From: Komarekiella delphini-convector SJRDD-AB1
Lineage (GTDB): Bacteria; Cyanobacteriota; Cyanobacteriia; Cyanobacteriales; Nostocaceae
Direction: 5' to 3'
DNA length: 60,773 nt
Assembly (NCBI RefSeq): GCF_014831675.1
Contig: NZ_VJXY01000046.1
Coordinates: forward strand, 1-60,773
Under the pieces are notes generated by a model. The model had not been told where the DNA came from, did not search any database, and saw only the letters and a program-made list of their open reading frames with translations. The first letter of the stretch is position 1; each line of letters opens with the position of its first letter. The translations under genes were made by a program, and so were the position numbers. Positions 15,619 through 23,031 of the stretch are shown here, one piece after another.

Positions 15619-16272
15619 TTACATCAATTCCCTGTCTCCGGTAGCGTATTTTAGTAGATTTTGGTTGACTTTTTGACGCTCAAAACGGTTTTGGTACACT
15701 AATAACCAAGTTAGTAACGAGCTTGCTTCTTCTCTATCCATGTCAAATTTCTTGTTCTCTAACATTGAAACAAAACGCTCTAACACGTCAGAAATAAAAA
15801 ATTCTTCCCTTGCTTTCATGAAGCCCCAAGGGCCACCACAGTTCTCTGGGGGACAAACACCTTTACCGCCAGTGCAGATTGGGTAAGTTTGCTTGGGATC
15901 TGGAGTAAGTATTGCTTCTACTCTGATTTGATGCCGCCACCAATAACGCCATGCACCCATTAATGGGCAAATACTGAAGTCATATTCGTATAAAAACTTT
16001 TCTTTCTCCCTCAAACCAAGGGACGCAAGTTTTACTTCACAGGCGCGATCGCTAAATACTGTTCCCCCTGGTTGGATAATCCCGTACTGCTTACCGTGGA
16101 TGATGAAATGATGGAGGTGAATATCTTCCCACCCCATTGCCAACTGAATCGTGTAATGCAAATCTTCTATTGTGCTATCGCTGCTGACTTTTATACGCCG
16201 CCAAATCATGGGGCTGATGCTCAACAGCACCACTTTTAATTGATATATGACTCTTTCCGTAGAATCCAACAT
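15619..16272 (-). CDS. pRiA4b ORF-3-like IS passenger protein
   Basis: A 217-residue protein of the plasmid pRiA4b ORF-3 family (IS1096 TnpR-like). Recognised features are YQLKVVLLSISPMIWRRI, STIEDLHYTIQLAMGWEDIH.LHHF, FLYEYDFS and the cysteine-rich CTGGKGVCPPENCGGPWG. It lies 17 bp upstream of the transposase on the same strand. Function in transposition is unknown. Its first 26 bases overlap the start of the divergent 100-aa gene at 16247, so one of the two starts may be misplaced. Confidence 0.8.
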   Translation of the reverse strand: MLDSTERVIYQLKVVLLSISPMIWRRIKVSSDSTIEDLHYTIQLAMGWEDIHLHHFIIHGKQYGIIQPGGTVFSDRACEVKLASLGLREKEKFLYEYDFSICPLMGAWRYWWRHQIRVEAILTPDPKQTYPICTGGKGVCPPENCGGPWGFMKAREEFFISDVLERFVSMLENKKFDMDREEASSLLTWLLVYQNRFERQKVNQNLLKYATGDRELM

Positions 16273-16549
16273 TGAGCCATCTTATCGTGTTGTGTCCCTC
16301 ATCTCCCCCGAAATTTTTCGCTCTCAAGAGCAATGGGAACCAGAAGGGGCAAGCTACTACAACCGTGAATTGATTGTGCAGCCCCAACAGCGATGGACAC
16401 GAGAGGAACAGTTAGAACTGATTGACTGGCATCCGATGTTTACTGGCAAGTGTCCCCAGTGCGGGTATGAGTTTGACCGCGACTGGTCAGCGCGTGTGCA
16501 TTGGGATTGCCCAAACTCAGAGTGCGGCTGGATGGATGATACTGTTTGA
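16247..16549 (+). CDS. Hypothetical zinc-ribbon protein (100 aa)
   Basis: A 100-residue protein with a C-terminal zinc ribbon: CPQCGYEF, then DCPNSECGW (cysteines at about 67, 70, 86, 92). The N-terminal half is acidic and Glu/Gln-rich. It lies at the edge of the ISKra4-type element, with its 5' end overlapping the passenger gene on the other strand. The insertion may therefore have landed next to, or replaced, its original upstream sequence. No specific function recognised. Confidence 0.6.
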   Translation: MTLSVESNIEPSYRVVSLISPEIFRSQEQWEPEGASYYNRELIVQPQQRWTREEQLELIDWHPMFTGKCPQCGYEFDRDWSARVHWDCPNSECGWMDDTV

Positions 16550-16696
16550 GCGATCACTTTCCCCCGTTGCTCAAGTTTCCTCTTTAAAAATGCTGATAAT
16601 AGGCGATCGCCCAATCGCATGATTACCTAAGCCGAAATTACCCAAGATAACGATGTAGTTTTTTTGGTAATTGAGTTTAGGTCTTCTACTAAAATT

Positions 16697-17149
16697 ATGA
16701 GTGAGCATTTTAAAGGGGATCGTGTATTTGCTTTTAGGGGAGAATATCAAGGTAAAAGTGGTGAGGCGATTGGTTATCAAAATACTGATTTTCAAACTCA
16801 GAAAGGATGCCTTGTCAAGTTAGATGAAAATGCCTCTACTGTATGTATCCCCGAACGGGATTTAGAAGCCGAAAATTTAAGTCCGCAGGAAATAGACACC
16901 GAAATAACAAAACTTAAAAAGCAGGTTGAGTCAATAGCTCACCAAATGCCCAAAAAAATTGTTAAAGAGATACCCGAACATTTAACCTATCTTCAGCAGG
17001 CTCTAAAGTCTAAAAATCAATCAGAATCTAGAAATGAATATCATTACATATCAGAAGAGTTGGCAAGAGTGATTAACCCTGATTTCGTATCCAAAAATAT
17101 AAGCTTGAAAAAAATACAACATTGCTGCGAAAAGTTGCTTAAATCGTAA
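16697..17149 (+). CDS. Hypothetical protein with SH3/KOW-like N-terminal domain
   Basis: A 150-residue protein. I choose the ATG at 16697 (MSEHFKGDRVFAFRG) over the upstream frame opening because the KGDRV start of the small beta-barrel follows directly. Residues 1-60 resemble the KGDRVAFHEGDKNWQ domain at the end of the unit A primase-helicase. The rest is helical (DTEITKLKKQVESIAHQM). No family name can be given and no strong Shine-Dalgarno was seen. Confidence 0.5.
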   Translation: MSEHFKGDRVFAFRGEYQGKSGEAIGYQNTDFQTQKGCLVKLDENASTVCIPERDLEAENLSPQEIDTEITKLKKQVESIAHQMPKKIVKEIPEHLTYLQQALKSKNQSESRNEYHYISEELARVINPDFVSKNISLKKIQHCCEKLLKS

Positions 17150-17166
17150 CACTACCTCAATGACGT

Positions 17167-17202
17167 AAGCGATGGGCTACGGCGGGGCGTAGCCCATCGC
17201 TT
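17167..17202. repeat. Strong 15-bp hairpin, GGGCTACG-type
   Basis: A perfect 15-bp inverted repeat AAGCGATGGGCTACG (17167-17181) / CGTAGCCCATCGCTT (17188-17202) with loop GCGGGG, 18 bases after the stop at 17149. There is no T-tract, so it is more like a dispersed cyanobacterial palindrome, or a stabilising 3' hairpin, than a classical terminator. Confidence 0.7.
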
Positions 17203-17323
17203 GTCCCTTGTCGTACCCACATCCGACTCATAGACCGTTGCTGTGTACGGTGCAGTCTACTAGAAGCGATCGCACTCGTGGAAGGAATTAAGGTATTCCC
17301 TAGACCTGTAATGCTTATTCGGT

Positions 17324-17677
17324 TTACGTTTGGGCGAGGCTGTCTTCATTTGGATTTGGACTATTGTCCGGTGTACGCGGTGTCAGGAAGGCAAGGACAA
17401 TAGCCACCAATAACAATGCTGGAACATCACCAAAGAGGTGTCCACGTTCGCCCTGATCAATTACTGCTTGTACTGCCATAATTAGACCGTGGACTAAACT
17501 TGACCAAACAGTGAACCAGATTAAACTGAGGTTTGCTAATGGTTGCCTTGAAGCCAATAGCAAAAAGACACCAAGCGTCGCATAAACACCGGGAGCAACG
17601 CGATTTTCTGAAGTCGGACAAAAACGAGTGACGATGCTCCACCCCAAGGCTAGGCGATCGCTAAAATATATATTCAA
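17324..17677 (-). CDS. Membrane protein, DUF6632-like, probably altered at N-terminus
   Basis: A 117-residue protein with membrane segments GVYATLGVFLLLAS, SLIWFTVWSSLVHGLIMAVQ and VPALLLVAIVLAFL, and the linking motif RGHLFGDVPALLLV. That arrangement (GxYATLGVFLL.AS..PLA.LSLIWFTVWSS.VHG) matches the DUF6632 family as I recall it. The first about 30 residues (MNIYFSDRLALGWSIVTRF) do not look like the family, and an expected first TM helix is missing, so the gene may be a 5'-truncated remnant fused to new sequence. Confidence 0.55.
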   Translation of the reverse strand: MNIYFSDRLALGWSIVTRFCPTSENRVAPGVYATLGVFLLLASRQPLANLSLIWFTVWSSLVHGLIMAVQAVIDQGERGHLFGDVPALLLVAIVLAFLTPRTPDNSPNPNEDSLAQT

Positions 17678-17776
17678 GTAAAGTGCGGACTCAGCCCAGA
17701 AGGGTTACTCTACTAAAGCCTGGAATCCCCCCAGAAAACTGGGTTTCTCCAGAACGAATCGCACTTGCACGTATCT

Positions 17777-17908
17777 GATACTGTTGGCGAAAGTGTTACA
17801 AACACATAAACAAAAGTATTACAACTAAAATCAGCAACGACAGATTGAAGGTTTGAGCTTACGTAATACTTACATTTACAAAAATGTAGTACATTCGCCA
17901 ACAGTATC
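17777..17908. mobile_element. MITE-like element, 132 bp with 14-bp perfect TIRs
   Basis: The terminal inverted repeat GATACTGTTGGCGA is at 17777-17790, with its exact complement at 17895-17908. Similarity continues imperfectly for about 9 more bases. Both sides are flanked by the same 7 bases CGTATCT (17770-17776 and 17909-17915), consistent with a target-site duplication. The interior is AT-rich and non-coding. This is a non-autonomous transposable element; the helper transposase is not in the window as far as I can see. Confidence 0.75.
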
Positions 17909-17935
17909 CGTATCTCGGCGGCCACCCTTCTACGC

Positions 17936-18538
17936 TTATTTAGATTTTCTGGCTTTTCCTACTGACCATGCTACTTCTCCCCCCTTCCTTTGTCCTGCCC
18001 TGGTAAACACAAAACCAGCATCTTCAAACTTTGTACCGTACCCGCGAACAGTAGAGGGAGCCAATTTGAGCAAAGTTGCCAGTTCACGAGTGCTGAGTAG
18101 CCAACCATTTTTGTAAGTTTCTTCCAATGCCCGCAAATGGGCAACTGGGTCAGGAGCCAATGCTGGAAGCTGGCGGACGATGGCAGGAATTAACCGTGTT
18201 ATCAACCCTTCAATCAGTTGCGGGAGCTGACCGACCTGACTGGCGGTCAGTCCGGTCACTGTTAACTGACCGTCAGACTGACTGGCAGAATCCAAATGCT
18301 CAGACTGACCACCGGACTGACTGGCGTATTGGTCGGCAAAGTCCGCCATGCTACCACCCGCTTTCATGTGGGCATCTAGCTGGTCAAGCAACTCTAACTG
18401 CTCTCCACTGACATAAGACTTATTGCCGATTTTGGTTGGCTTGATGCCTAACCGATTAATGCGATCGTAAAGGACAGATTTAACAATCCCGTACTTATCA
18501 GGAAGTTGGGCTACTGGCACTCGGTCGAGTTTGGTCAT
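17936..18538 (-). CDS. Plasmid helix-turn-helix DNA-binding protein (A)
   Basis: A 200-residue protein. The N-terminal MerR/excisionase-like HTH is at residues about 5-50 (VPVAQLPDKYGIVKSVLYDR..KSYVSGEQLE). A Gln/Ser/Gly-rich linker (about 70-105) follows, then a helix LIEGLITRLIPAIVRQLP. A C-terminal winged-helix-like region (about 145-195, WLLSTRELATLLKLAPSTVRGYG) ends in a basic tail. It is closely similar to 50494-51108. The linker DNA is full of CTGAC/GTCAG motifs, and GACTGGCAGA occurs both there and just upstream of the gene, suggesting autoregulation. Probably a replicon maintenance regulator; exact role unknown. Confidence 0.7.
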   Translation of the reverse strand: MTKLDRVPVAQLPDKYGIVKSVLYDRINRLGIKPTKIGNKSYVSGEQLELLDQLDAHMKAGGSMADFADQYASQSGGQSEHLDSASQSDGQLTVTGLTASQVGQLPQLIEGLITRLIPAIVRQLPALAPDPVAHLRALEETYKNGWLLSTRELATLLKLAPSTVRGYGTKFEDAGFVFTRAGQRKGGEVAWSVGKARKSK

Positions 18539-18560
18539 AGTCGGCGGTCAGACTGGCAGA
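18227..18560. promoter_or_regulatory. CTGAC/GTCAG site array in and before the HTH gene (A)
   Basis: CTGAC occurs at 18227, 18236, 18266, 18278, 18305 and 18317, and GTCAG at 18246 and 18272, inside the coding sequence. Upstream of the start is another GTCAG (18547). The decamer GACTGGCAGA is present both in the gene (18280-18289) and in the promoter (18551-18560). The same decamer pair occurs in unit B. Confidence 0.55.
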
Positions 18561-18638
18561 CTGTTTGTGTAATAGCATACACGTTGGGACTTTTAATTAG
18601 CAACTACATCGATCAGGATCAGCAGATGTGGCAATCAG

Positions 18639-19019
18639 ATGTATAGATTTCACTCAATGGTGAAAACTTTCGCTAAAGGGCGCTTGCATTGGACTTTGCC
18701 TCAACTGAGTACCCCAGAACAGTGTCAGAGGTGGAGCGACCTTTTACCACTCATGACTTGGCAACTTTGGCTTGCACATGCGATTGTACATGACAATCCT
18801 TTACCTTGGCAGAAGAAAAAGTCCAAGCTGTCCCCTGGACGGGTAGCTCAGGCAATGGCAGCAGTTTTCGCCGCTATTGGTACACCGTCATGTCCACCCA
18901 AACCCCGTGGAAAGTCTCCTGGCTGGCCTGCTGGCAAAGCACGTCTGCGTAGAATTCGTTTTCCGACAGTCAAAAAGAGTACTAAAAAGCCGAAAAAAGA
19001 ACAACCACAATCTGCTTGA
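18639..19019 (+). pseudogene. C-terminal remnant of a cyanobacterial transposase
   Basis: A 126-residue ORF matching the C-terminal end of a cyanobacterial transposase family as I recall it: LTPGRVAQAM-like block (here LSPGRVAQAMAAVFAAIGTP), KPRGKSPGW and RRIRFPTVKK. The earlier catalytic region is absent: upstream lie only the HTH gene and its promoter. So this is a truncated, presumably inactive fragment. The context MTWQLWLAHAIVHDNPLPWQK is also typical of the family's last helices. Confidence 0.7.
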
Positions 19020-19458
19020 TCTTTTAGTTTTTCTACTAAGTTATTTGGCACAAACTTTTGTCACGTAGCTACAAGGGTTTCAGGCTCTAAAAATTAGAGG
19101 GGTTCAAATGGTACGAATAAAAGTAGTGGATCTGGTATGTCAAATCCTAATTTCTAGGTGAAAGTCAATTTTTTTTCTGAAACATAGTCTGGTTATGATT
19201 TTCAGACGACGCGTGGCGGCAAAATTCGCCTTGGCTACTTTTACCCCTTGTAGAGGCGATCGCCTAACATAGATTTTAATCAATGGCTGTCTTTAATTAT
19301 TAAGGCTTTATTTATGGGTTTTGGCACAAGTAAGCAAAAACTAAGCAAGTAATTTTCGCGCCTTACTTCAAAGCTTTATTTATCAAAGCTTTTGGTCGCC
19401 AATATTGTTCACCCTTCTTGCGAAGTCGCGGCTAGAAAGCCAACAAACTGGTTTCGCC
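19020..19458. other. Intergenic region with sequence shared with unit B
   Basis: No gene was found. Part of it (about 19312-19430: GGCACAAGTAAG.., CAAAGCTTT palindromes, TGTTCACCCTTCTTGCG) resembles 51257-51368 in unit B. Both lie on the far side of the plasmid HTH gene. A shared non-coding element, such as an origin component or RNA, is possible, but I see no defined structure beyond the AAAGCTTT palindromes near 19371 and 19386. Confidence 0.35.
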
Positions 19459-21297
19459 TCAATTCTGCCGTTTAAGCATCATTACCATGAACCCAGTGCC
19501 TTTTTCACTCAAATAGTGCTTTTCCCCAAGTATGCTAAGGTCGCTGGCTTGGACGAAGTTTTGCAAGGAGGGTTGAGTAAACTTCCTTGAACGATAAAGA
19601 CGGATTCGTTCTTTTTCATCTAATTTTACGGTTTGCTCATTCACGAGCGTCATGTAGAGCGACCTGTCAGTGTTATTTTCAAAAAAACAATCAATCTGTA
19701 GCACCTGCCCATACTCCCACTGCTGCAAATATACATCAACTACGTAGGAATTATCCTTCTCAGTAGGAGCTATAGTTAGATCTGTGTTTTGTAGAAGCGC
19801 ACTTACTGCAAAACGACCAAAGGAATCACTTAGGTACTCTCTTCTAACACTTTCCAGAGTTTCCTGACGCTGTTGGGACTCTAACGCAGAAGCCTTAATT
19901 ATTTGAGCCTCGAAAAGCAGCAGATCGTCAGATTTCATCGCGTTGACAATGTTGTTAAGAACTTGCTTTGGACTCTCAACGTTGGCAATTGTATTGCCGA
20001 TAAACCCGTAAAGTATTGGCTTTTGCGCTCCAAGACTTTGGGCAATGTAAGCAATTTCTTGCATACCATTAAGGGTTTCAATATCTTTTTGAATTGCAAC
20101 ACAACGGTGCAGGGGTAATGGATTTGTTTCTTGAATTTTTTCAACAGCTATTCTCAACATGTCAAGACTCATGTCAACAGGTATATACAGAAAATCTTCT
20201 CGTGGCTTGGCACTGCGATTTTTATTAAAGAAATCCGAGATGATACTCCTGTCTTTCCTACCCTCACCTACACCGAGGCTAACGAAGTTATAACGCTCCT
20301 TGTCAACAAGGTGAGCAAGCTGTTTAGCATAGTGGGGAAACTCAGAAATATTTTTACGCATGTGGTAAGTTGGGTCATTACAAGCCCTATCCCACATTTG
20401 AACTGGGCCTACACCCCAATAGGAGTATCCAGATTGGATTCGGCGATCTCCTTTGTTTATCAAATCATTCACTAAAGCGCCCAGTTTTAGCAGTTGGTCT
20501 TCACCTATATAAGTAAGCAACCAGTTCCTTGAAAGATTGAGGTTGGATACATTCTGTAAAAATTGTCCCCAGCCATCTGGATTTCCCATTGGCACTGGTG
20601 GTTCCGCTTCCAGAGATTCTAGTACTTCTTGTACAAGGGTTGAGATATTGGTCTGCGGCCACTGCCACTGCGGAATGCCTTGAAGCTCCTTGTGTAAAAC
20701 ATGGTTGAGCGGTAAGGACATTGGAGAACCAACATGGATGAGCAGAATCACTGGCTTCCCGTCGGATTGAGCATCACGCAACTGCCGAACTCGTCCTATT
20801 TCTTTCATGACGATATCACTGATGTCTGCCGAGTGACTAGACACTAGCAACAGGAAGCAATCATACCCATTTAATTCTTTGTCACTGGATTGCACCTCAG
20901 TTATGAACACTGCCTGTTCAGCAGCCTCCAAAGCTCCACGTAACTGTTGAGCAAAAGAAGTGTCTTGGCTGTGATCGCTAAGTAAAATCTTGGTGCTATC
21001 TACGTTTGGTTCCTTATCTGGTAGACTCCACTCGTCTTGAGTAATGATGTCCGTTGGGGTTAAATCTAAGACTCTAGCAATCTTTTCAATCGTCTCTCTT
21101 TGCACCTTACGCCCCCAGTGCGGGTGAAACAGCCGCTTCACCTGATCGTCAGAAGCTAAACCTGCCTCATTTGCCAGAGTCTCATAAGAGTAGCCTTTCA
21201 AAAACCTTTTTTCTTCAAGTTTTCTAAGTCCGTCCTGGCTAGGTAGATAGCCACGTAGCCTTTGCTTTTTAACCTTTGCTCTTTGCGATTCAGTCAT
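19459..21297 (-). CDS. HTH-TIR-EgtD-like methyltransferase fusion protein
   Basis: A 612-residue three-part protein. Residues about 15-90 are an HTH of Xre type (YSYETLANEAGLASDDQVKRLF). Residues about 102-230 look like a TIR domain: TKILLSDHSQDTSFAQQL, then DCFLLLVSSHSADISDIVMKEI and KPVILLIHVG. Residues about 290-610 resemble EgtD-type SAM-dependent methyltransferases: DPTYHMRKNISEFPHYAKQL, the SAM-binding FVSLGVGEGRKD, YIPVDMSLDML, LLFEAQ. TIR proteins in bacteria often deplete NAD or signal in phage defence; EgtD methylates histidine. The fusion is unusual. It stands alone on the minus strand. Domain calls are from motif reading; substrate unknown. Confidence 0.7.
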   Translation of the reverse strand: MTESQRAKVKKQRLRGYLPSQDGLRKLEEKRFLKGYSYETLANEAGLASDDQVKRLFHPHWGRKVQRETIEKIARVLDLTPTDIITQDEWSLPDKEPNVDSTKILLSDHSQDTSFAQQLRGALEAAEQAVFITEVQSSDKELNGYDCFLLLVSSHSADISDIVMKEIGRVRQLRDAQSDGKPVILLIHVGSPMSLPLNHVLHKELQGIPQWQWPQTNISTLVQEVLESLEAEPPVPMGNPDGWGQFLQNVSNLNLSRNWLLTYIGEDQLLKLGALVNDLINKGDRRIQSGYSYWGVGPVQMWDRACNDPTYHMRKNISEFPHYAKQLAHLVDKERYNFVSLGVGEGRKDRSIISDFFNKNRSAKPREDFLYIPVDMSLDMLRIAVEKIQETNPLPLHRCVAIQKDIETLNGMQEIAYIAQSLGAQKPILYGFIGNTIANVESPKQVLNNIVNAMKSDDLLLFEAQIIKASALESQQRQETLESVRREYLSDSFGRFAVSALLQNTDLTIAPTEKDNSYVVDVYLQQWEYGQVLQIDCFFENNTDRSLYMTLVNEQTVKLDEKERIRLYRSRKFTQPSLQNFVQASDLSILGEKHYLSEKGTGFMVMMLKRQN

Positions 21298-21622
21298 TGG
21301 AAGTAAGTAAAGTTACTGAGGGCTATCTCTACGATAATAAATCCCTCAATTATTTCCCAGCGTAAATAACTGCTAATGATGCAAATAACTGTTTTTAACT
21401 GTGGCAAATAACAGCATTAATTCGCTCTGGTGGCCTACCAATTGACTTAGCTATTCTCAACAACATAACAGCACTGAACCTAAGCCTGATAAAGCTTTAG
21501 AGAGATACAAAACATAAATATTCCTGGGTTTTTAGCCTAGTCATCCTTTAGAGCTAGGGCTAGTTAAACAGTGTTGCTATCAAAGCTAATTACTTAGTAC
21601 GAGGCATAAAAGGATACAAAAT
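21298..21622. other. Intergenic region upstream of the TIR fusion and small peptides
   Basis: About 325 AT-rich bases between divergent genes. Repeated AAATAACTG-like segments (21364-21402: GTAAATAACTGC, CAAATAACTG, CAAATAACAG) lie 65-105 bases upstream of the TIR-fusion start. They could be binding sites for its HTH domain. Nothing else recognised. Confidence 0.35.
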
Positions 21623-21760
21623 ATGAATTCTAAATCGCTTTCCGCTACAGTAGTCGGGCTAGCTTTACTCGTAACTGGGAATGTAGTTCCTGTTCTTGCT
21701 CAACAACAAGTTAACTCTACTACTGCTGTTGAGCAAGTTACGGCAACTTACTACGGCTAG
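21623..21760 (+). CDS. Small secreted peptide (45 aa)
   Basis: A 45-residue ORF, MNSKSLSATVVGLALLVTGN, followed by VVPVLAQQQ. It has a typical signal peptide with an AQQ-type cleavage site at about residue 28, leaving a mature peptide of about 17 residues ending in TATYYG. AAAGGA lies eight bases before the ATG. It is followed within 75 bp by another signal-peptide ORF. Function unknown; could be a truncated remnant of a larger exported protein. Confidence 0.5.
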   Translation: MNSKSLSATVVGLALLVTGNVVPVLAQQQVNSTTAVEQVTATYYG

Positions 21761-21832
21761 TACTTAGTTTGAAATAGTGCATATTCGCTTTTCCAGGAAC
21801 TAGTTCATCCATAAATTTTGTTGGAGACAATC

Positions 21833-22060
21833 ATGAAACTTAGAACTGTATTTACTTTTGCACTTCTAATTAGTACTTCACTGTTAATAGCAAGACCTGC
21901 TGTTGGCGAAGCATTGGTGACTGAGAATAGGTATTTTGTTGCTACTAGAGGCAGGGCAAACGCATCTAAATTACTCTTGAGCACAACGAAGGTTAAGAAC
22001 CAGCGAAAAAATCAGTATTTCGCGTTTGATTATTTTTTATGCCTCAAAGCGATCGCCTAA
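21833..22060 (+). CDS. Small protein with signal peptide, C-terminus possibly altered
   Basis: A 75-residue protein. Start at 21833 (MKLRTVFTFALLISTSLLIA) with GGAG six bases upstream. It has a clear signal peptide, cleavage near RPAVGEA. The mature part has VTENRYFVATRGRA, then becomes basic (TKVKNQRKNQ) and ends in DYFLCLKAIA, which reads through a HIP1 site and looks unlike a native terminus. It may be a truncated exported protein. No family recognised. Confidence 0.45.
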   Translation: MKLRTVFTFALLISTSLLIARPAVGEALVTENRYFVATRGRANASKLLLSTTKVKNQRKNQYFAFDYFLCLKAIA

Positions 22061-22489
22061 AATTTTCGCAACAAGCAAGAGTTAATGACATTAATTTTCC
22101 CTCTATTGAGAATAGACTTTGCTTATTGAGATGATGCGGCCGCCCTGCCCTTGGCAAGCCATTGATGTTTATCGTTTGGTTAAAGATCAAATAGGGGTTC
22201 AGCCGGGATACGCGCAAATTGGGACACGTTGTAAAGTTATGTTACGCAAATGTTTGAAAACCCTTGATTTTACGTTGTTTCGATACCGGATTGAGCGTGT
22301 TCTCTCTTGTGAAGACATTCCCTAAAAAGGTCATTAATGGGCAAGTGTAAGGAACGAAAAGCCGTAAAAGCTTGGTTTTAGATGGAAGATTTGAATTACT
22401 CTACTATCATTTTTGGGCAAGTTAGTAAATCAACAAGGCATTTTCTGCAATATTTATTTACAACATATTCCAATTTGCAGGTATCCCGG
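22061..22489. other. Non-coding region before the group II intron
   Basis: No convincing gene. A 68-codon open frame at 22119-22325 has no recognisable features or ribosome-binding site. The final stretch (about 22480-22500) runs into the structured intron RNA. Confidence 0.35.
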
Positions 22490-23031
22490 CGGACACCCTA
22501 AAAGGGTCACAGACCCCGGTCACATCAGTAGTAAGTAATGAACCTGATGGAGTGCAGACCATGAAAGCCTGACCGTGCGAGAGTGCCGCTCAATCAAAGG
22601 CAAGGGGAAGTTTGAGGATGGGTTAGCGTTAAGCAAACCGTTACAAGCATCGTAATTCAATGAAGAGTGAAAGTAGCACCATGCTATGTAGGCACTGACA
22701 ACACTCTCACCAAAATGGTAAGTGAGACGGGTCAACAAAGTATCTCGGTTGTTGACAGTGAAGGACAACAAACTCATCGGTGTATTGACGGAACCCACCC
22801 AAACGAAAGTAAAACGCACGAAACACGGTAAGCCCCATTAGTTCTTGTGTATCGATGAGAACAACAAGTAGGTCAACCGTAAGGGAGACGGAATCATTAA
22901 GGGGGTAAAGGAGTCGGGAAAAAGCGAAAGCCTGGGGTAATGCCCAGGATAAGGGATTCTTGCCCTATACCGAAAGGTAGCAGACTTCCCGTTGGTCTCA
23001 AACGGTAAGACAGCGTAAAAGTTCCGCACTT

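Larger units (their letters stand above)
14110..16272 (-). mobile_element. ISKra4-type insertion sequence with passenger gene
   Basis: It comprises a DDE transposase (14180-15601) and a pRiA4b ORF-3-like passenger (15619-16272), as found in ISKra4-family elements. The ends are not firmly defined. An 11-base inverted match (TTCTAC[A/G]GAAA) lies near 14114 and 16260, but the second is inside the passenger's start, so I give only approximate limits. No target-site duplication was identified. Confidence 0.6.

Noticed and set aside
14110-16272. 11-base inverted match TTCTAC[A/G]GAAA as terminal repeats of the ISKra4-type element.
   Set aside because: The right-hand copy lies inside the passenger gene start and no flanking duplication is seen, so it is probably chance.
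22119-22325. 68-codon plus-strand frame before the intron.
   Set aside because: No ribosome-binding site, no recognisable features and proximity to structured intron RNA.
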